Positions 1 to 7,368 of a DNA stretch of 16,468 nucleotides are shown piece after piece. A program made the translations under genes and the position numbers. Each line of letters starts with the position of its first letter. Position 1 is the stretch's first letter. Under the pieces are notes generated by a model that was given only the letters and a program-made list of their open reading frames with translations, was not told the DNA's origin and did not search any database. The DNA comes from Promethearchaeota archaeon (lineage in GTDB: Archaea > Asgardarchaeota > Lokiarchaeia > Sigyniarchaeales > Promethearchaeaceae): positions 1 to 16,468 of the forward strand of contig WJKO01000551.1 of NCBI GenBank assembly GCA_014729055.1, written 5' to 3'.

Positions 1-441
1 ATCAATGTCTTTTTGCTTTATCCCTCCTTTTTCTTCTGCTTCAAACTTCTTCACAATTTCCCCGTCTTTCTCAATTTTAATAGGCGTCTTAGATTTCTCT
101 GTGATATCGATAGAAACTTTATCTCCATCGATTTTTTCGATCTTATAATTCAAAATGTACATATCTCCTGGTCGAACCATTCCACGCATTTGACTATCCA
201 CGTTAATAATTTCACCATCACCGACTAAATCACTCAGAAATTTAATCGCAATTCCCAGACTCAACATTCCGTGAGCAATAACACCACCAAGTTTACCATA
301 TTTAACAGCAAAGTTTTCATCCATATGGATTGGATTTTTATCTCCGCTTGCGTTTCCGTATTCGGTAATCATGTCTCTCGTAACAGGTCCATATTCGTAA
401 TTAAATTCTTGACCTTCCTTAATTTCAGATAGTTTTACCAT
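1..441 (-). CDS. MaoC-family dehydratase/hydratase, catalytic half (C-terminus cut by window edge)
   Basis: The frame is open from an ATG at 441 to the left edge, 147 codons with no stop, so the C-terminus lies outside the window. Near the N-terminus is a hydratase-2 type motif, G-D-K-N-P-I-H-M-D, with Asp34 and His39 as the expected catalytic pair for adding water to or removing it from an enoyl/(R)-3-hydroxyacyl thioester. It is followed by G-G-V-I-A-H-G-M, typical of the hot-dog fold. A strong SD (GGAGGT, positions 450-455 read on the minus strand) lies 8 nt before the ATG, inside the end of the upstream gene; the genes are 2 nt apart and surely co-transcribed. That partner looks like the non-catalytic half, so a heterodimeric hydratase is inferred. 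The acyl substrate cannot be told from sequence. Confidence 0.88.
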   Translation of the reverse strand, partial: MVKLSEIKEGQEFNYEYGPVTRDMITEYGNASGDKNPIHMDENFAVKYGKLGGVIAHGMLSLGIAIKFLSDLVGDGEIINVDSQMRGMVRPGDMYILNYKIEKIDGDKVSIDITEKSKTPIKIEKDGEIVKKFEAEEKGGIKQKDID

Positions 442-443
442 TC

Positions 444-953
444 TTACCAACCTCCGGGTCTAATACCTACAGTGCAAATAGTTGTACAAACTAATTCGTC
501 TTTTTTTGTCTTAGTTTCTAAGGTCGTTTCAATCCAGAGCATCTTGTTTTTAACCCATATCTTTGATACGGTTCCGTATGTATATAATTTCATTTTGTGT
601 ACTATTGGAATACAACCAGTGTAATCATATTTCTGACCCGTATGGAGTAGTTTACCCATACTTTTAATTACCTTCGTCCCATCTTCATACTTAAGCGTAT
701 CAAGACTATATAGTGCACCACCAGTTTGTACGGTAAAACAAGCAGGATAAGCAGGATGTGCAACAATTTTTGAATAATCCTTTTTACCTTCTTCTGTTTT
801 TTCAACTTTTGTGTATTTGGGACTGTCATCTCCAAGAGCTTTAGCAAATCTTATCATATTTTTACCTTTCACTCTATGAATGGATTTTCCAGTCTTAAAA
901 CCGACAAAACTCTGTAATTTCTCAGTTTTTTCTTCTTCACTTAATTCACTCAT
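444..953 (-). CDS. FAS1-like/MaoC N-terminal dehydratase domain protein, probable partner subunit
   Basis: This 169-residue protein resembles the N-terminal hot-dog half of two-domain MaoC dehydratases. At residues 41-47 it has G-D-D-S-P-K-Y, which aligns with the catalytic G-D-x-N-P-x-H of the next gene but has Tyr instead of His. It is therefore probably a structural or substrate-binding subunit. The ending R-P-G-G-W is encoded over the SD of the downstream catalytic gene. Two-gene hot-dog hydratases of this kind (HadAB-like, ChsH1/ChsH2-like) act in fatty-acyl, steroid-side-chain or hydroxy-acid metabolism. Which of these applies here is unknown. There is no clear SD before the ATG; a TATA-like element lies about 50 nt upstream. 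Confidence 0.8.
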   Translation of the reverse strand: MSELSEEEKTEKLQSFVGFKTGKSIHRVKGKNMIRFAKALGDDSPKYTKVEKTEEGKKDYSKIVAHPAYPACFTVQTGGALYSLDTLKYEDGTKVIKSMGKLLHTGQKYDYTGCIPIVHKMKLYTYGTVSKIWVKNKMLWIETTLETKTKKDELVCTTICTVGIRPGGW

Positions 954-997
954 ATTTAAAACCGTTTTATGTTGTTATTCGGCTACCAAAAATAAAC

Positions 998-1016
998 AAT
1001 ATATATATTATTTCGG
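998..1016 (-). promoter_or_regulatory. TATA box with purine-rich BRE-like element for the MaoC pair
   Basis: Read on the minus strand, CGAAA is followed by an alternating TAATATATATATT run. This matches the archaeal BRE-TATA layout and lies about 50 nt before the ATG at 953. Transcription would start near 975-980, giving a short leader with no SD. Confidence 0.45.
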
Positions 1017-1040
1017 GATAGCAAATAATATCAATGAATA

Positions 1041-1122
1041 TTTTTGCATAAGTGAATAAAAATGTGATCCTAGTCTTTTTGCGTAAGTCAATAAAAAAAC
1101 ATAGAAAATCGGATTTTCTATG
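1041..1122. repeat. Pair of 22-bp direct repeats followed by a 23-bp palindrome
   Basis: Two copies of a motif beginning TTTTTGC and ending AATAAAAA lie at 1041-1062 and 1076-1097 and differ at only two positions. Their pitch is 35 bp. Immediately after comes a perfect inverted repeat at 1100-1122, with arms CATAGAAAATC and GATTTTCTATG around one central base. The block sits in the spacer between the MaoC operon (leftward) and the small membrane protein (rightward). It could be an operator or a hairpin; no family is recognised. Confidence 0.6.
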
Positions 1123-1428
1123 CCTCAAGAGTGATTTGATTCAGTTCGCTTAATTTAAAGAGAATAATAATAATCTATAAAGATTTATATAGATGAATAG
1201 TCTTAAATTCTCATCTAAAACTTGCATTCTAATTGTTTATTCAAATTTTTAAGTTTATTTAATTATACCAAATAATTATTTATCAAAATGATTGTTTATA
1301 CTATTAGATTTATGTTTGAAAGTAGTATGTGCTTATCTAATATTAGACGAATGTTTAAAAGCGTAGATTGAGCTTATTATACATAGAAGAGTAAAAAAAT
1401 AGCGAGACAAATTCAAAGGTAAAATATT

Positions 1429-1701
1429 ATGAAAATTAATTATAAAAAAGTTAACAATGTTATGGATTTCATTTACACTGTAGGATTAGCAGTTTGTTTT
1501 ATGATTGCAGGCATATTTGTTAATAATATATTATATTACTTAGTCAGTTTCAGTTACGGAATTTGGGTAATTTCCCTTTGGGTCTATGATTTAATTGAGA
1601 AAAAGAAAACTCCAGAAGAACAACAAAAAGAAGAGGAAACAGATAAAGAGGCAAAAATAACACACCCAAACTCTTTGCATCAACCTGTATGTCCTACGTA
1701 A
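1429..1701 (+). CDS. Small membrane protein with two helices and a charged tail, unknown function
   Basis: This 90-residue protein has a short basic N-terminus and two hydrophobic segments (about residues 13-31 and 34-52). They are followed by a strongly charged Lys/Glu tail (E-K-K-K-T-P-E-E-Q-Q and onward) and a His/Pro/Cys-containing end. I do not recognise a family. The gene has an SD-like AAAGGT about 8 nt before the ATG, a TATA-like box near 1374-1382, and a T-run downstream, so it probably forms its own transcription unit. Its composition fits a real membrane protein better than a chance ORF. The long spacers on both sides say nothing about function. Confidence 0.6.
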   Translation: MKINYKKVNNVMDFIYTVGLAVCFMIAGIFVNNILYYLVSFSYGIWVISLWVYDLIEKKKTPEEQQKEEETDKEAKITHPNSLHQPVCPT

Positions 1702-1708
1702 AAACCTT

Positions 1709-1719
1709 CTCTTTTTTTT
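1709..1719 (+). terminator. T-run terminator after the small membrane protein
   Basis: A pyrimidine tract ending in eight T (1712-1719) starts 11 nt after the stop codon, as expected for an archaeal U-tract terminator. No stem was seen. Confidence 0.4.
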
Positions 1720-1890
1720 GAACCATATTTCCTAATTTAATTTGCTTAATAGTTCCTTTTTAAGATATATAGTTTTCTGGCTTTTTTTTATAAGAGTATC
1801 CTCAAATTATTCATTAAAAAGAGAAATTTTTAAAAAAAAATTCGTATAAGAATTTTCCTAAAAAATTGCAAGCATTTAAGGATGATAATC

Positions 1891-1898
1891 TTATAAAT
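1891..1898 (+). promoter_or_regulatory. TATA box candidate for the acyltransferase-like gene
   Basis: TTATAAAT lies about 60 nt before the TTG start at 1956. Transcription would start near 1917-1922. The G-rich GAGAAGGGG at 1934-1942 could be a distant SD. Confidence 0.4.
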
Positions 1899-1955
1899 TC
1901 TCAAAGCGAATTAATAACTAAGTGAAAAATTCTGAGAAGGGGCAGATTACTTTAC

Positions 1956-3242
1956 TTGGATATAATGAGGGGCTTTTTTATATCGATGGTTATTTGGACG
2001 CATGCTTTGAGTCATCTAATGTTTTACGGAGAGCCATTAATTGAGCTAGAAGAGATTCCTCTACCTGTTATCATTCCATTTTTACCATTGATCCTCATCT
2101 CTACTTGGGCTCCGATTTTTGCACTCATATCTGGGACTGCAAGTGCTTATGTTACATTAGGAATAGTTTCTAGGGGAAAATCGGTCAGAAAAGAGGAAAT
2201 TAATAAAAGTCTCAAAAACGCACTTAAAGGTGCTCTGATTAATGGAATCCTCCTTTATGTTGTATCATTTATCCATATGACAATGTTTCATTATAGTCTT
2301 GTATTCAATGGGGAGATGAGCAGAACAATGATAACTGGTTCAATTGAATTAGGGAAGTTTATCTTGCCTAGTTTTGATTTTCTATTTTTCAATGATGCGA
2401 TATTCTTGATGGCAATAAGTGGAGTTATCATAAATATAATACTATATCTGCTGTGGAGGAACACCGGTTACAAACAGATCAAGAGGAATTATATAATCCT
2501 TACTATTATTGGGGTTGGTTTTTTTGCACTCTCACCATGCCTTCATCTGCTGGATCCATTATTTTTTAATGCAATCGACAATGGGCAGTTTATACTACCC
2601 GCAGTTCTGCGCATCCTTATAGGTCATCCACACAGCACATTTCCAAACGCTGGATTTGCATTTTTCGGCGCTATTCTCGGAATTGCGATTAAGCGGGAGA
2701 TCCAATTTAAGAAAATTCGCAATTTTGGATTGATTTTTGGATTAGGTTTCATTGCAGTGGCGATTATAATTTTTATAAACGGAGATGCGGTTCTCGGTCC
2801 TGAACTCATCGGCACTTCTATTCCGCTGGAATTTCACATGATTAATTTCGGATCGATGTTGATATTTACTATTGCCCTTATCGGTTGGATAGAATACAAT
2901 GATGTGGAAAAACGGAAAAAAATTGCACAAAGAACCATTGGGATCAGGAGGTTTTCATTTATTGCAATGACAGGATATGTAATGGAAACCCTGCTAGTTA
3001 TTATTAACTTAAAATGGTACTTGCCACTTTGGAATTCTGATTCTTTCTGGATCCGCTGGATTGAGCTGATGTTATTTTGTTTTATGCAATTGGGTATATG
3101 GGTCATTATTGTTCATCTATGGGAAAAGATTGATTTTAAGGGAAGTTACGAATGGTTTGTGGTGACCGTGGGCGGAAATCTTCGTGGTAGGAAATCAAAT
3201 CGACTGAATGTCGAGAAAGTTTTATATAATCCAATAAATTAG
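1956..3242 (+). CDS. Polytopic membrane acyltransferase-like protein (DUF1624/heparan-alpha-glucosaminide N-acetyltransferase type)
   Basis: This 428-residue, very hydrophobic protein has around ten membrane helices. The start reads (L)D-I-M-R-G-F-F-I-S-M-V-I-W-T-H, matching the D-x-x-R-G ... H opening of DUF1624/HGSNAT-like acyltransferases. W-A-P-I-F-A-L-I-S-G-T-A-S-A at about residues 51-64 matches their second conserved block. His16 is the best candidate functional residue. Such proteins move an acyl group from a cytoplasmic donor across the membrane to a sugar or lipid; the substrate here is unknown. The start is uncertain. No ATG precedes the conserved motif, TTG at 1956 is the nearest standard start, and the frame is open upstream to a TGA at 1923, encoding R-R-G-R-L-L-Y that would lengthen the usual N-terminus. 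The gene converges on the aminotransferase 30 bp away. Confidence 0.65.
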   Translation: MDIMRGFFISMVIWTHALSHLMFYGEPLIELEEIPLPVIIPFLPLILISTWAPIFALISGTASAYVTLGIVSRGKSVRKEEINKSLKNALKGALINGILLYVVSFIHMTMFHYSLVFNGEMSRTMITGSIELGKFILPSFDFLFFNDAIFLMAISGVIINIILYLLWRNTGYKQIKRNYIILTIIGVGFFALSPCLHLLDPLFFNAIDNGQFILPAVLRILIGHPHSTFPNAGFAFFGAILGIAIKREIQFKKIRNFGLIFGLGFIAVAIIIFINGDAVLGPELIGTSIPLEFHMINFGSMLIFTIALIGWIEYNDVEKRKKIAQRTIGIRRFSFIAMTGYVMETLLVIINLKWYLPLWNSDSFWIRWIELMLFCFMQLGIWVIIVHLWEKIDFKGSYEWFVVTVGGNLRGRKSNRLNVEKVLYNPIN

Positions 3243-3272
3243 AAGAAAATAATAGATTAAAAAGCCAAAATT

Positions 3273-4658
3273 TTAGCCAAGATTTAAGTCAGAAAGAGAT
3301 TTTTTAATATTGTCCACTAAGATCGGGAGCTGTTCTTTAGGTATTGAACTATATGCAACTCTAAGCGCATTTATCCCATCTTTTGGTTTTACGATCGGAA
3401 TTAAACCTGTCTTATAGTTTTTAAGAAGATGTTCATTAAAATCCGTTGCTTCTACCTTCGGATCAAGATTTATTAGCAAGAAGAAACCACCCGAATTTGG
3501 ATCGACACTAATCGCGGTATTTTCAGCAGATAGTTTAGCCAGCTCGTCATTCAAGATTTTATATCGTTCTCCTACAATTTCAATGATTTTCTTTCTACTC
3601 TCAATGATTTTTTCGATTCCACTTTCAAACATCTGAATCAATATAGATTGTATAATTCGGTTACTATTGCTCACTGTGCTTCTGATTATACCTTGGATTT
3701 TATTCTCGAATTCTTCCAGCACCTTTTCTTTTTCAGAGGATTTAAACCATTTTTCATTTAATCCAAGCGTCACGAAACCTATTCTCCCACCATACATTAA
3801 CATTTCCTTTGAAGCTCCGTCTAGTTTCACAGGAATGATATATTCATTCTTGTTTACAAGTTCATAGAAAAGGGAAGCCGTAATACCTGTATTATTATAG
3901 ACATAACCTTCATAGGCATCGTCCGAGATTACGCTGATAGGTTTTCTCAAGTCGTTAGCGATCGTTTCCAATTTTTTAACTATATTAGCAGCTTCATCTT
4001 TCTTAGGGACATATCCTGTCGGATTATTTGGAAAGTTTAGAATCATAACAGCTCTCCCTTGAGAATTGATATGGTCCCTTATCTTATCTTCCATTGAACT
4101 GAGGTTAAATTTCATTTCTTCTGTAAATACCTCGAATGAATCTATATTCACCCCACATTGTCTGGTAATAATCGAATCATAATTTCCCCAGCGTTTATTG
4201 GGGGATATTATTGATTCTTTGGGATCTAAGAAAAGTCTCGTTGTTAAGAAAATCCCATTTGTAATACCAGGCGTTACTGCTGGAAGACTCAATTTACCAC
4301 TGACATCTATTGACCCAGAAGGTAGATTTTTGGCTTGTTTTCCTTTCTCAACAATCCAATTTTTCCAATGTTCTCTTAATGTGGGTAAACCAGATATAGG
4401 TGCGTAGGGAACAATATTGGCAGGATCTTTATCAATGTAGTCTCTAATCGCAGGAATATAGTACGTTACCTTGTTATTATTGGCATTATTGACCAATTCA
4501 TCTTCAATACCTACAATAGAACCAATGGTTCCTATTACATCCGCTTCTTTTTTGGCTCTACCTGCCCAATAGAAAATACCGTTAGGTTGAAAGATCATTT
4601 TTCCGAAATTTGACAATGCGCCCCATAGAATTGTATTTTTCAAGCTTTCAAAATCCAT
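3273..4658 (-). CDS. PLP-dependent aminotransferase, class I/II fold
   Basis: This 461-residue protein carries the fold-type I aminotransferase signatures. They are N-F-P-N-N-P-T-G at 208-215 (Asn212 contacts PLP), S-D-D-A-Y at 245-249 (Asp246 for the pyridine nitrogen, Tyr249), and G-A-S-K-E..Y-G-G-R-I-G-F with the probable Schiff-base Lys284 and phosphate-binding Arg292. Near the C-terminus A-L-R-V-A-Y supplies the likely substrate-carboxylate Arg. The ~80-residue N-terminal extension before the N-x-V-P-Y-A-P-I-S-G-L-P block is longer than in compact aspartate aminotransferases. The amino donor cannot be fixed; aromatic, aspartate or other substrates are possible. A weak SD-like GAAGTGA precedes the ATG, and a TATA-like TAAAATAA (4684-4691, minus) lies about 30 nt upstream. 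It is a single gene, divergent from the 4809 cluster. Confidence 0.88.
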   Translation of the reverse strand: MDFESLKNTILWGALSNFGKMIFQPNGIFYWAGRAKKEADVIGTIGSIVGIEDELVNNANNNKVTYYIPAIRDYIDKDPANIVPYAPISGLPTLREHWKNWIVEKGKQAKNLPSGSIDVSGKLSLPAVTPGITNGIFLTTRLFLDPKESIISPNKRWGNYDSIITRQCGVNIDSFEVFTEEMKFNLSSMEDKIRDHINSQGRAVMILNFPNNPTGYVPKKDEAANIVKKLETIANDLRKPISVISDDAYEGYVYNNTGITASLFYELVNKNEYIIPVKLDGASKEMLMYGGRIGFVTLGLNEKWFKSSEKEKVLEEFENKIQGIIRSTVSNSNRIIQSILIQMFESGIEKIIESRKKIIEIVGERYKILNDELAKLSAENTAISVDPNSGGFFLLINLDPKVEATDFNEHLLKNYKTGLIPIVKPKDGINALRVAYSSIPKEQLPILVDNIKKSLSDLNLG

Positions 4659-4742
4659 GTTTTTTCACTTCTTATAAGTAGCCTTATTTTACGTTTTTAT
4701 CTTTTTTAAGAAGCGGGATTATAAAAATAAATTTATTAGTAG

Positions 4743-4751
4743 ATATAAATA
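4743..4751 (+). promoter_or_regulatory. TATA box for the 4809-7349 cluster
   Basis: ATATAAATA is a near-consensus archaeal TATA element about 65 nt before the first ATG. Transcription would start near 4770-4775. No SD precedes the ATG; a long T-run is found there instead. Confidence 0.5.
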
Positions 4752-4808
4752 GGTCATATTTAATTCATCCATTTTTTTCACACATCCATAAGTTTTTTTT
4801 TTTAGAAA

Positions 4809-5660
4809 ATGATATTTTCTATGAGATTTATGTTAGATATCGATCTTGGCGTCACGACAAATTTTGCACCCAGAAGATGGCCATCCGTAAAGCAATGGAT
4901 TGAAATCATACATGGAAAATTAGAGATGGAACTATGTGAATTATCATTGGATTTATTGGATCCTTTTACACGGGAACCAACTAAAACAGCAATGATTCAA
5001 GAGATAGTTGAATCTTGCGATGATTATGAAGTTCAGATATATTCCACTCATACGGGTAATTCGGTAAAAAATTCAAACTTGTTTTTCCATCCCGACTTGG
5101 GTATGAGATTAAATACAATAGAATGGTTTGAAAACGCAATAGATATAACTGCAGGTATTGATGCAGTTGCTACGGGGGGATATATTGGTACAATGACTGA
5201 AGATTTCAACAGAAACCAAAAGAAGAGTCATTATCTGTTGGATTTTGCTGAAGACTGTTTAGTTTATTTGTCGAATCTATCGTATGAAGCCGGTTTAAAC
5301 TGCTTTCTATGGGAATTATTACCATCTTTACTTAACCAGTTTAAAATAGAGCAAATTATTGCGGTATTAGATAATATCAACAGCATTAGTAAAGCCCCAA
5401 CAAAGATTGCATTGAATATATCCGATCAAAGTGATCTTAAAACGATGGCTGAATTGTCTGATTATTTAGGATTAATTCACATTGATAACGCAGATAATAT
5501 TGGCAGGATTCTGAATATTTTTTCCAATATAGATTCAAAAAATCAAGTCAAACATGTCCCGATTATGGTTAATTATCTACCAAATAAAAAAACAGATTCT
5601 GAAGAGATATTACGGGACCTAAAAAATATTATAGCACAACTAAAAAGTAATATAAAATAA
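4809..5660 (+). CDS. Sugar phosphate isomerase/epimerase-like TIM-barrel protein
   Basis: This 283-residue protein resembles the xylose-isomerase-like TIM barrels (AP endonuclease 2 superfamily). The pattern is L-D-I-D-L-G near the N-terminus, E-L-S-L-D-L-L at 44-50, Y-S-T-H-T-G with His81 on a strand end, G-G-Y-I-G at 123-127, F-L-W-E-L-L-P with Glu169, and L-I-H-I-D with His224 and Asp226. His81, Glu169 and Asp226 are plausible divalent-metal ligands. Such enzymes interconvert ketoses or epimers; the substrate is not determinable. Two starts are possible: ATG 4809, or ATG 4821, which begins M-R-F-M-L-D and looks closer to the family start. It is first in a rightward cluster, 65 bp before the RING-like gene, which has its own TATA candidate, so co-transcription is possible but not certain. 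Confidence 0.75.
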   Translation: MIFSMRFMLDIDLGVTTNFAPRRWPSVKQWIEIIHGKLEMELCELSLDLLDPFTREPTKTAMIQEIVESCDDYEVQIYSTHTGNSVKNSNLFFHPDLGMRLNTIEWFENAIDITAGIDAVATGGYIGTMTEDFNRNQKKSHYLLDFAEDCLVYLSNLSYEAGLNCFLWELLPSLLNQFKIEQIIAVLDNINSISKAPTKIALNISDQSDLKTMAELSDYLGLIHIDNADNIGRILNIFSNIDSKNQVKHVPIMVNYLPNKKTDSEEILRDLKNIIAQLKSNIK

Positions 5661-5666
5661 CATCGG

Positions 5667-5675
5667 ATATAAAAA
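5667..5675 (+). promoter_or_regulatory. Second TATA candidate, before the RING-like gene
   Basis: ATATAAAAA lies about 55 nt before the ATG at 5726, in the 65-bp gap between genes. It could allow the RING-like and coiled-coil genes to be expressed without the isomerase gene. AGGTT about 8 nt before the ATG is a weak SD. Confidence 0.35.
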
Positions 5676-5725
5676 TAGAATAGAAAGTAATATAGCATAT
5701 ACGAGAAGATATAGGTTAGAATATT

Positions 5726-6451
5726 ATGACTTTAGGTATAGATATAGATCCTTCGTGGTGTTCTAAAGTAGAAAAACTGGTAGAAAGGTTCAATAATTAC
5801 GCCGTAAAGAGATCTTTAAACGGCATTTCAGAAACCCTTCAAAGCTTAATCAATTATATGAATACTGATACCGGTAGAGTTCGTAAAGAATCTGCGGAGG
5901 CTCTTGATCGAATAAGGATCTATAACGATCATCTCATTACCGAACATACGTCAAAATTGATAGATCAAGCCCTTAAGGAAAATGAAGACGACCCAGACTA
6001 TGATCAAAATTCTTTTGCTGAGTACTTAGAAAGTATGGTTCCTGAAAAGTCACGTTTAGTATATGAGAAACCAGTAGAAGAGGAATTACCTCCGGATTAT
6101 TCTGAGATCGATAATATTATTGAAACTTACGGAGAGAAGCCAAAGAAAATCCCAGTAAAGTCTTATGAACCAGAAACAAAGTCTTTTGATGAAGGAGGGG
6201 ACTTAGATGCGCTCATGGCTTTATCTATCAAGGATTTAAAGTTAAGAAATGTGCATAGAGTTGAAATGAAGGAAGAATTTAATACGAGAAAATGTGCCCT
6301 TGGAGATGGAGAGTTCAAAGATTATGCAGGGAAGATTTACCAATGCGAATGTGGCACTTTATATCACGAAACGTGTTTAAAAATTCAAGCGATTTATACA
6401 GGATCTTGCCATATATGTGACCGAATCTTTCTCGATAAAAAAAATTATTAG
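5726..6451 (+). CDS. Protein with C-terminal RING-like zinc finger and helical N-terminal region
   Basis: This 241-residue protein has three parts. Residues 10-85 are predicted helical and amphipathic. About 86-185 is acidic, Pro/Glu/Lys-rich and probably disordered. The C-terminal 190-235 region holds a Cys/His cluster: Cys190, Cys207, Cys209, His214, Cys217, Cys228, Cys231. The spacing C-x16-C-x-C-x4-H-x2-C-x10-C-x2-C matches the later part of a RING or zinc-ribbon fold. The second Cys of the first C-x2-C pair is missing, with G-D in its place. Asgard archaea have ubiquitin-like systems with small RING-like E3 proteins, so a ligase or ubiquitin-linked adaptor is a reasonable inference, but nothing in this window (no ubiquitin, E1 or E2 gene) supports it. 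It may equally be a plain zinc-binding protein-interaction domain. It is 37 bp upstream of the coiled-coil gene, in the same direction. Confidence 0.7.
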   Translation: MTLGIDIDPSWCSKVEKLVERFNNYAVKRSLNGISETLQSLINYMNTDTGRVRKESAEALDRIRIYNDHLITEHTSKLIDQALKENEDDPDYDQNSFAEYLESMVPEKSRLVYEKPVEEELPPDYSEIDNIIETYGEKPKKIPVKSYEPETKSFDEGGDLDALMALSIKDLKLRNVHRVEMKEEFNTRKCALGDGEFKDYAGKIYQCECGTLYHETCLKIQAIYTGSCHICDRIFLDKKNY

Positions 6452-6488
6452 AATTATTTTCTATATCTTAAGTATAAGGTGGTTTAGA

Positions 6489-7349
6489 ATGTCAGAAGAC
6501 AAAGAAAACAATAAAAATAAAGGTAAATTTACATTCCAATCATGGGATGAGATTGTCAAGCGTAATAGAGAATCCTGGCAAGACTTTCAAGAACAAAGCA
6601 AAAAGAATTGGAATAAGTTTCTGGATGGAATTAATGAATTCTTTGGAATTCCCCCTCGAAAAAATATCCAGTTAATAAATAGTGAGGAACAATTGCTCAT
6701 AGGAGACTCCACAACTGAAAAACCAAAAAAACCAGTAAGTCTTGAAGAAAAGCCACCAGAATTTCAAGATATTGCGGAACTTACTCCACAAGCCGGAGAA
6801 AAAACTCTTGTTGAGCAATGGGAAGAAGATTGGAATGAATTTGGAGAAAATATTTTACATGGATTAGGGGATTTAAGGATTAAAATGATGTCTTGGAACC
6901 AAGAGAATGCCGAATGGTTACAAGATCAAATGTTGAATAATGAAGCAAGCATGAAAATCTGGTTAAAAAAGCAAGAAATTAAAAGGAAGAATAATAAAGA
7001 GAAGCGAAAATTAGCTTTAAAACGTTTTAATAAATGGGTTGAAGAGAATCATCAACGAGTCCAAAGATATTTTGAAAATCAAAAAGAAGAATGGGAAAAC
7101 CAGATTCAAACTTGGAAGGAAGAACAAGAAAAATTACGCAAAGAAAATAAAGAAAAATGGCTAGCGAATCAAGAAAAGTTTAAGGAAGACTATAAATCTT
7201 GGATCGAAAACCGCAGAGAGCGTGCTATGGAAAAGGCGAAATATAGAATGCGTGTAGGTTGGAGGCAGAGTTTATATGTAATTGTGGGTTTATTACCAGT
7301 AATCATAGTGGTAATCTTGATACTAGCGCTTGTTAACGCGTTTACATAA
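6489..7349 (+). CDS. Tail-anchored, Trp-rich coiled-coil membrane protein, unknown family
   Basis: The start is set at ATG 6489 (286 residues). An SD AAGGTGGT (6476-6483) lies 5 nt before it, whereas the longer frame from 6417 would overlap the RING-like gene and add a non-conserved segment. There is no signal peptide. A single hydrophobic helix at about 261-282 ends four residues before the C-terminus, the layout of a tail-anchored protein with a cytoplasmic domain. That domain is highly charged and helical, with 14 Trp. Trp19, Trp30 and Trp41 are exactly 11 residues apart, and aromatic residues recur every 7-8 positions between about 188 and 244, suggesting a coiled coil or apolipoprotein-like amphipathic rod that may lie on a membrane. 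The middle (about 60-100) is Pro/Glu-rich. It is probably in one operon with the RING-like gene. I do not recognise a family. Confidence 0.72.
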   Translation: MSEDKENNKNKGKFTFQSWDEIVKRNRESWQDFQEQSKKNWNKFLDGINEFFGIPPRKNIQLINSEEQLLIGDSTTEKPKKPVSLEEKPPEFQDIAELTPQAGEKTLVEQWEEDWNEFGENILHGLGDLRIKMMSWNQENAEWLQDQMLNNEASMKIWLKKQEIKRKNNKEKRKLALKRFNKWVEENHQRVQRYFENQKEEWENQIQTWKEEQEKLRKENKEKWLANQEKFKEDYKSWIENRRERAMEKAKYRMRVGWRQSLYVIVGLLPVIIVVILILALVNAFT

Positions 7350-7368
7350 CATTATTTTTAATTTCTAT

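Larger units (their letters stand above)
954..1428. other. 475-bp intergenic region with repeats and divergent promoters
   Basis: No coding frame is convincing here. Besides the MaoC promoter and the repeat block at 1041-1122 there is a second, imperfect direct repeat: TATTAGA..ATGTTTGAAAG at 1302-1325 and TATTAGA..ATGTTTAAAAG at 1341-1366. A TATA-like TTATTATAC at 1374-1382 may drive the small membrane protein at 1429. Confidence 0.5.

Noticed and set aside
13..228. Plus-strand 71-residue frame
   Set aside because: It is antisense to the MaoC-family gene, which has catalytic motifs and a strong SD.
6417..6488. Longer N-terminus for the tail-anchored coiled-coil protein
   Set aside because: It overlaps the end of the RING-like gene, adds a hydrophobic stretch out of character with the protein, and a good SD sits 5 nt before the ATG at 6489.
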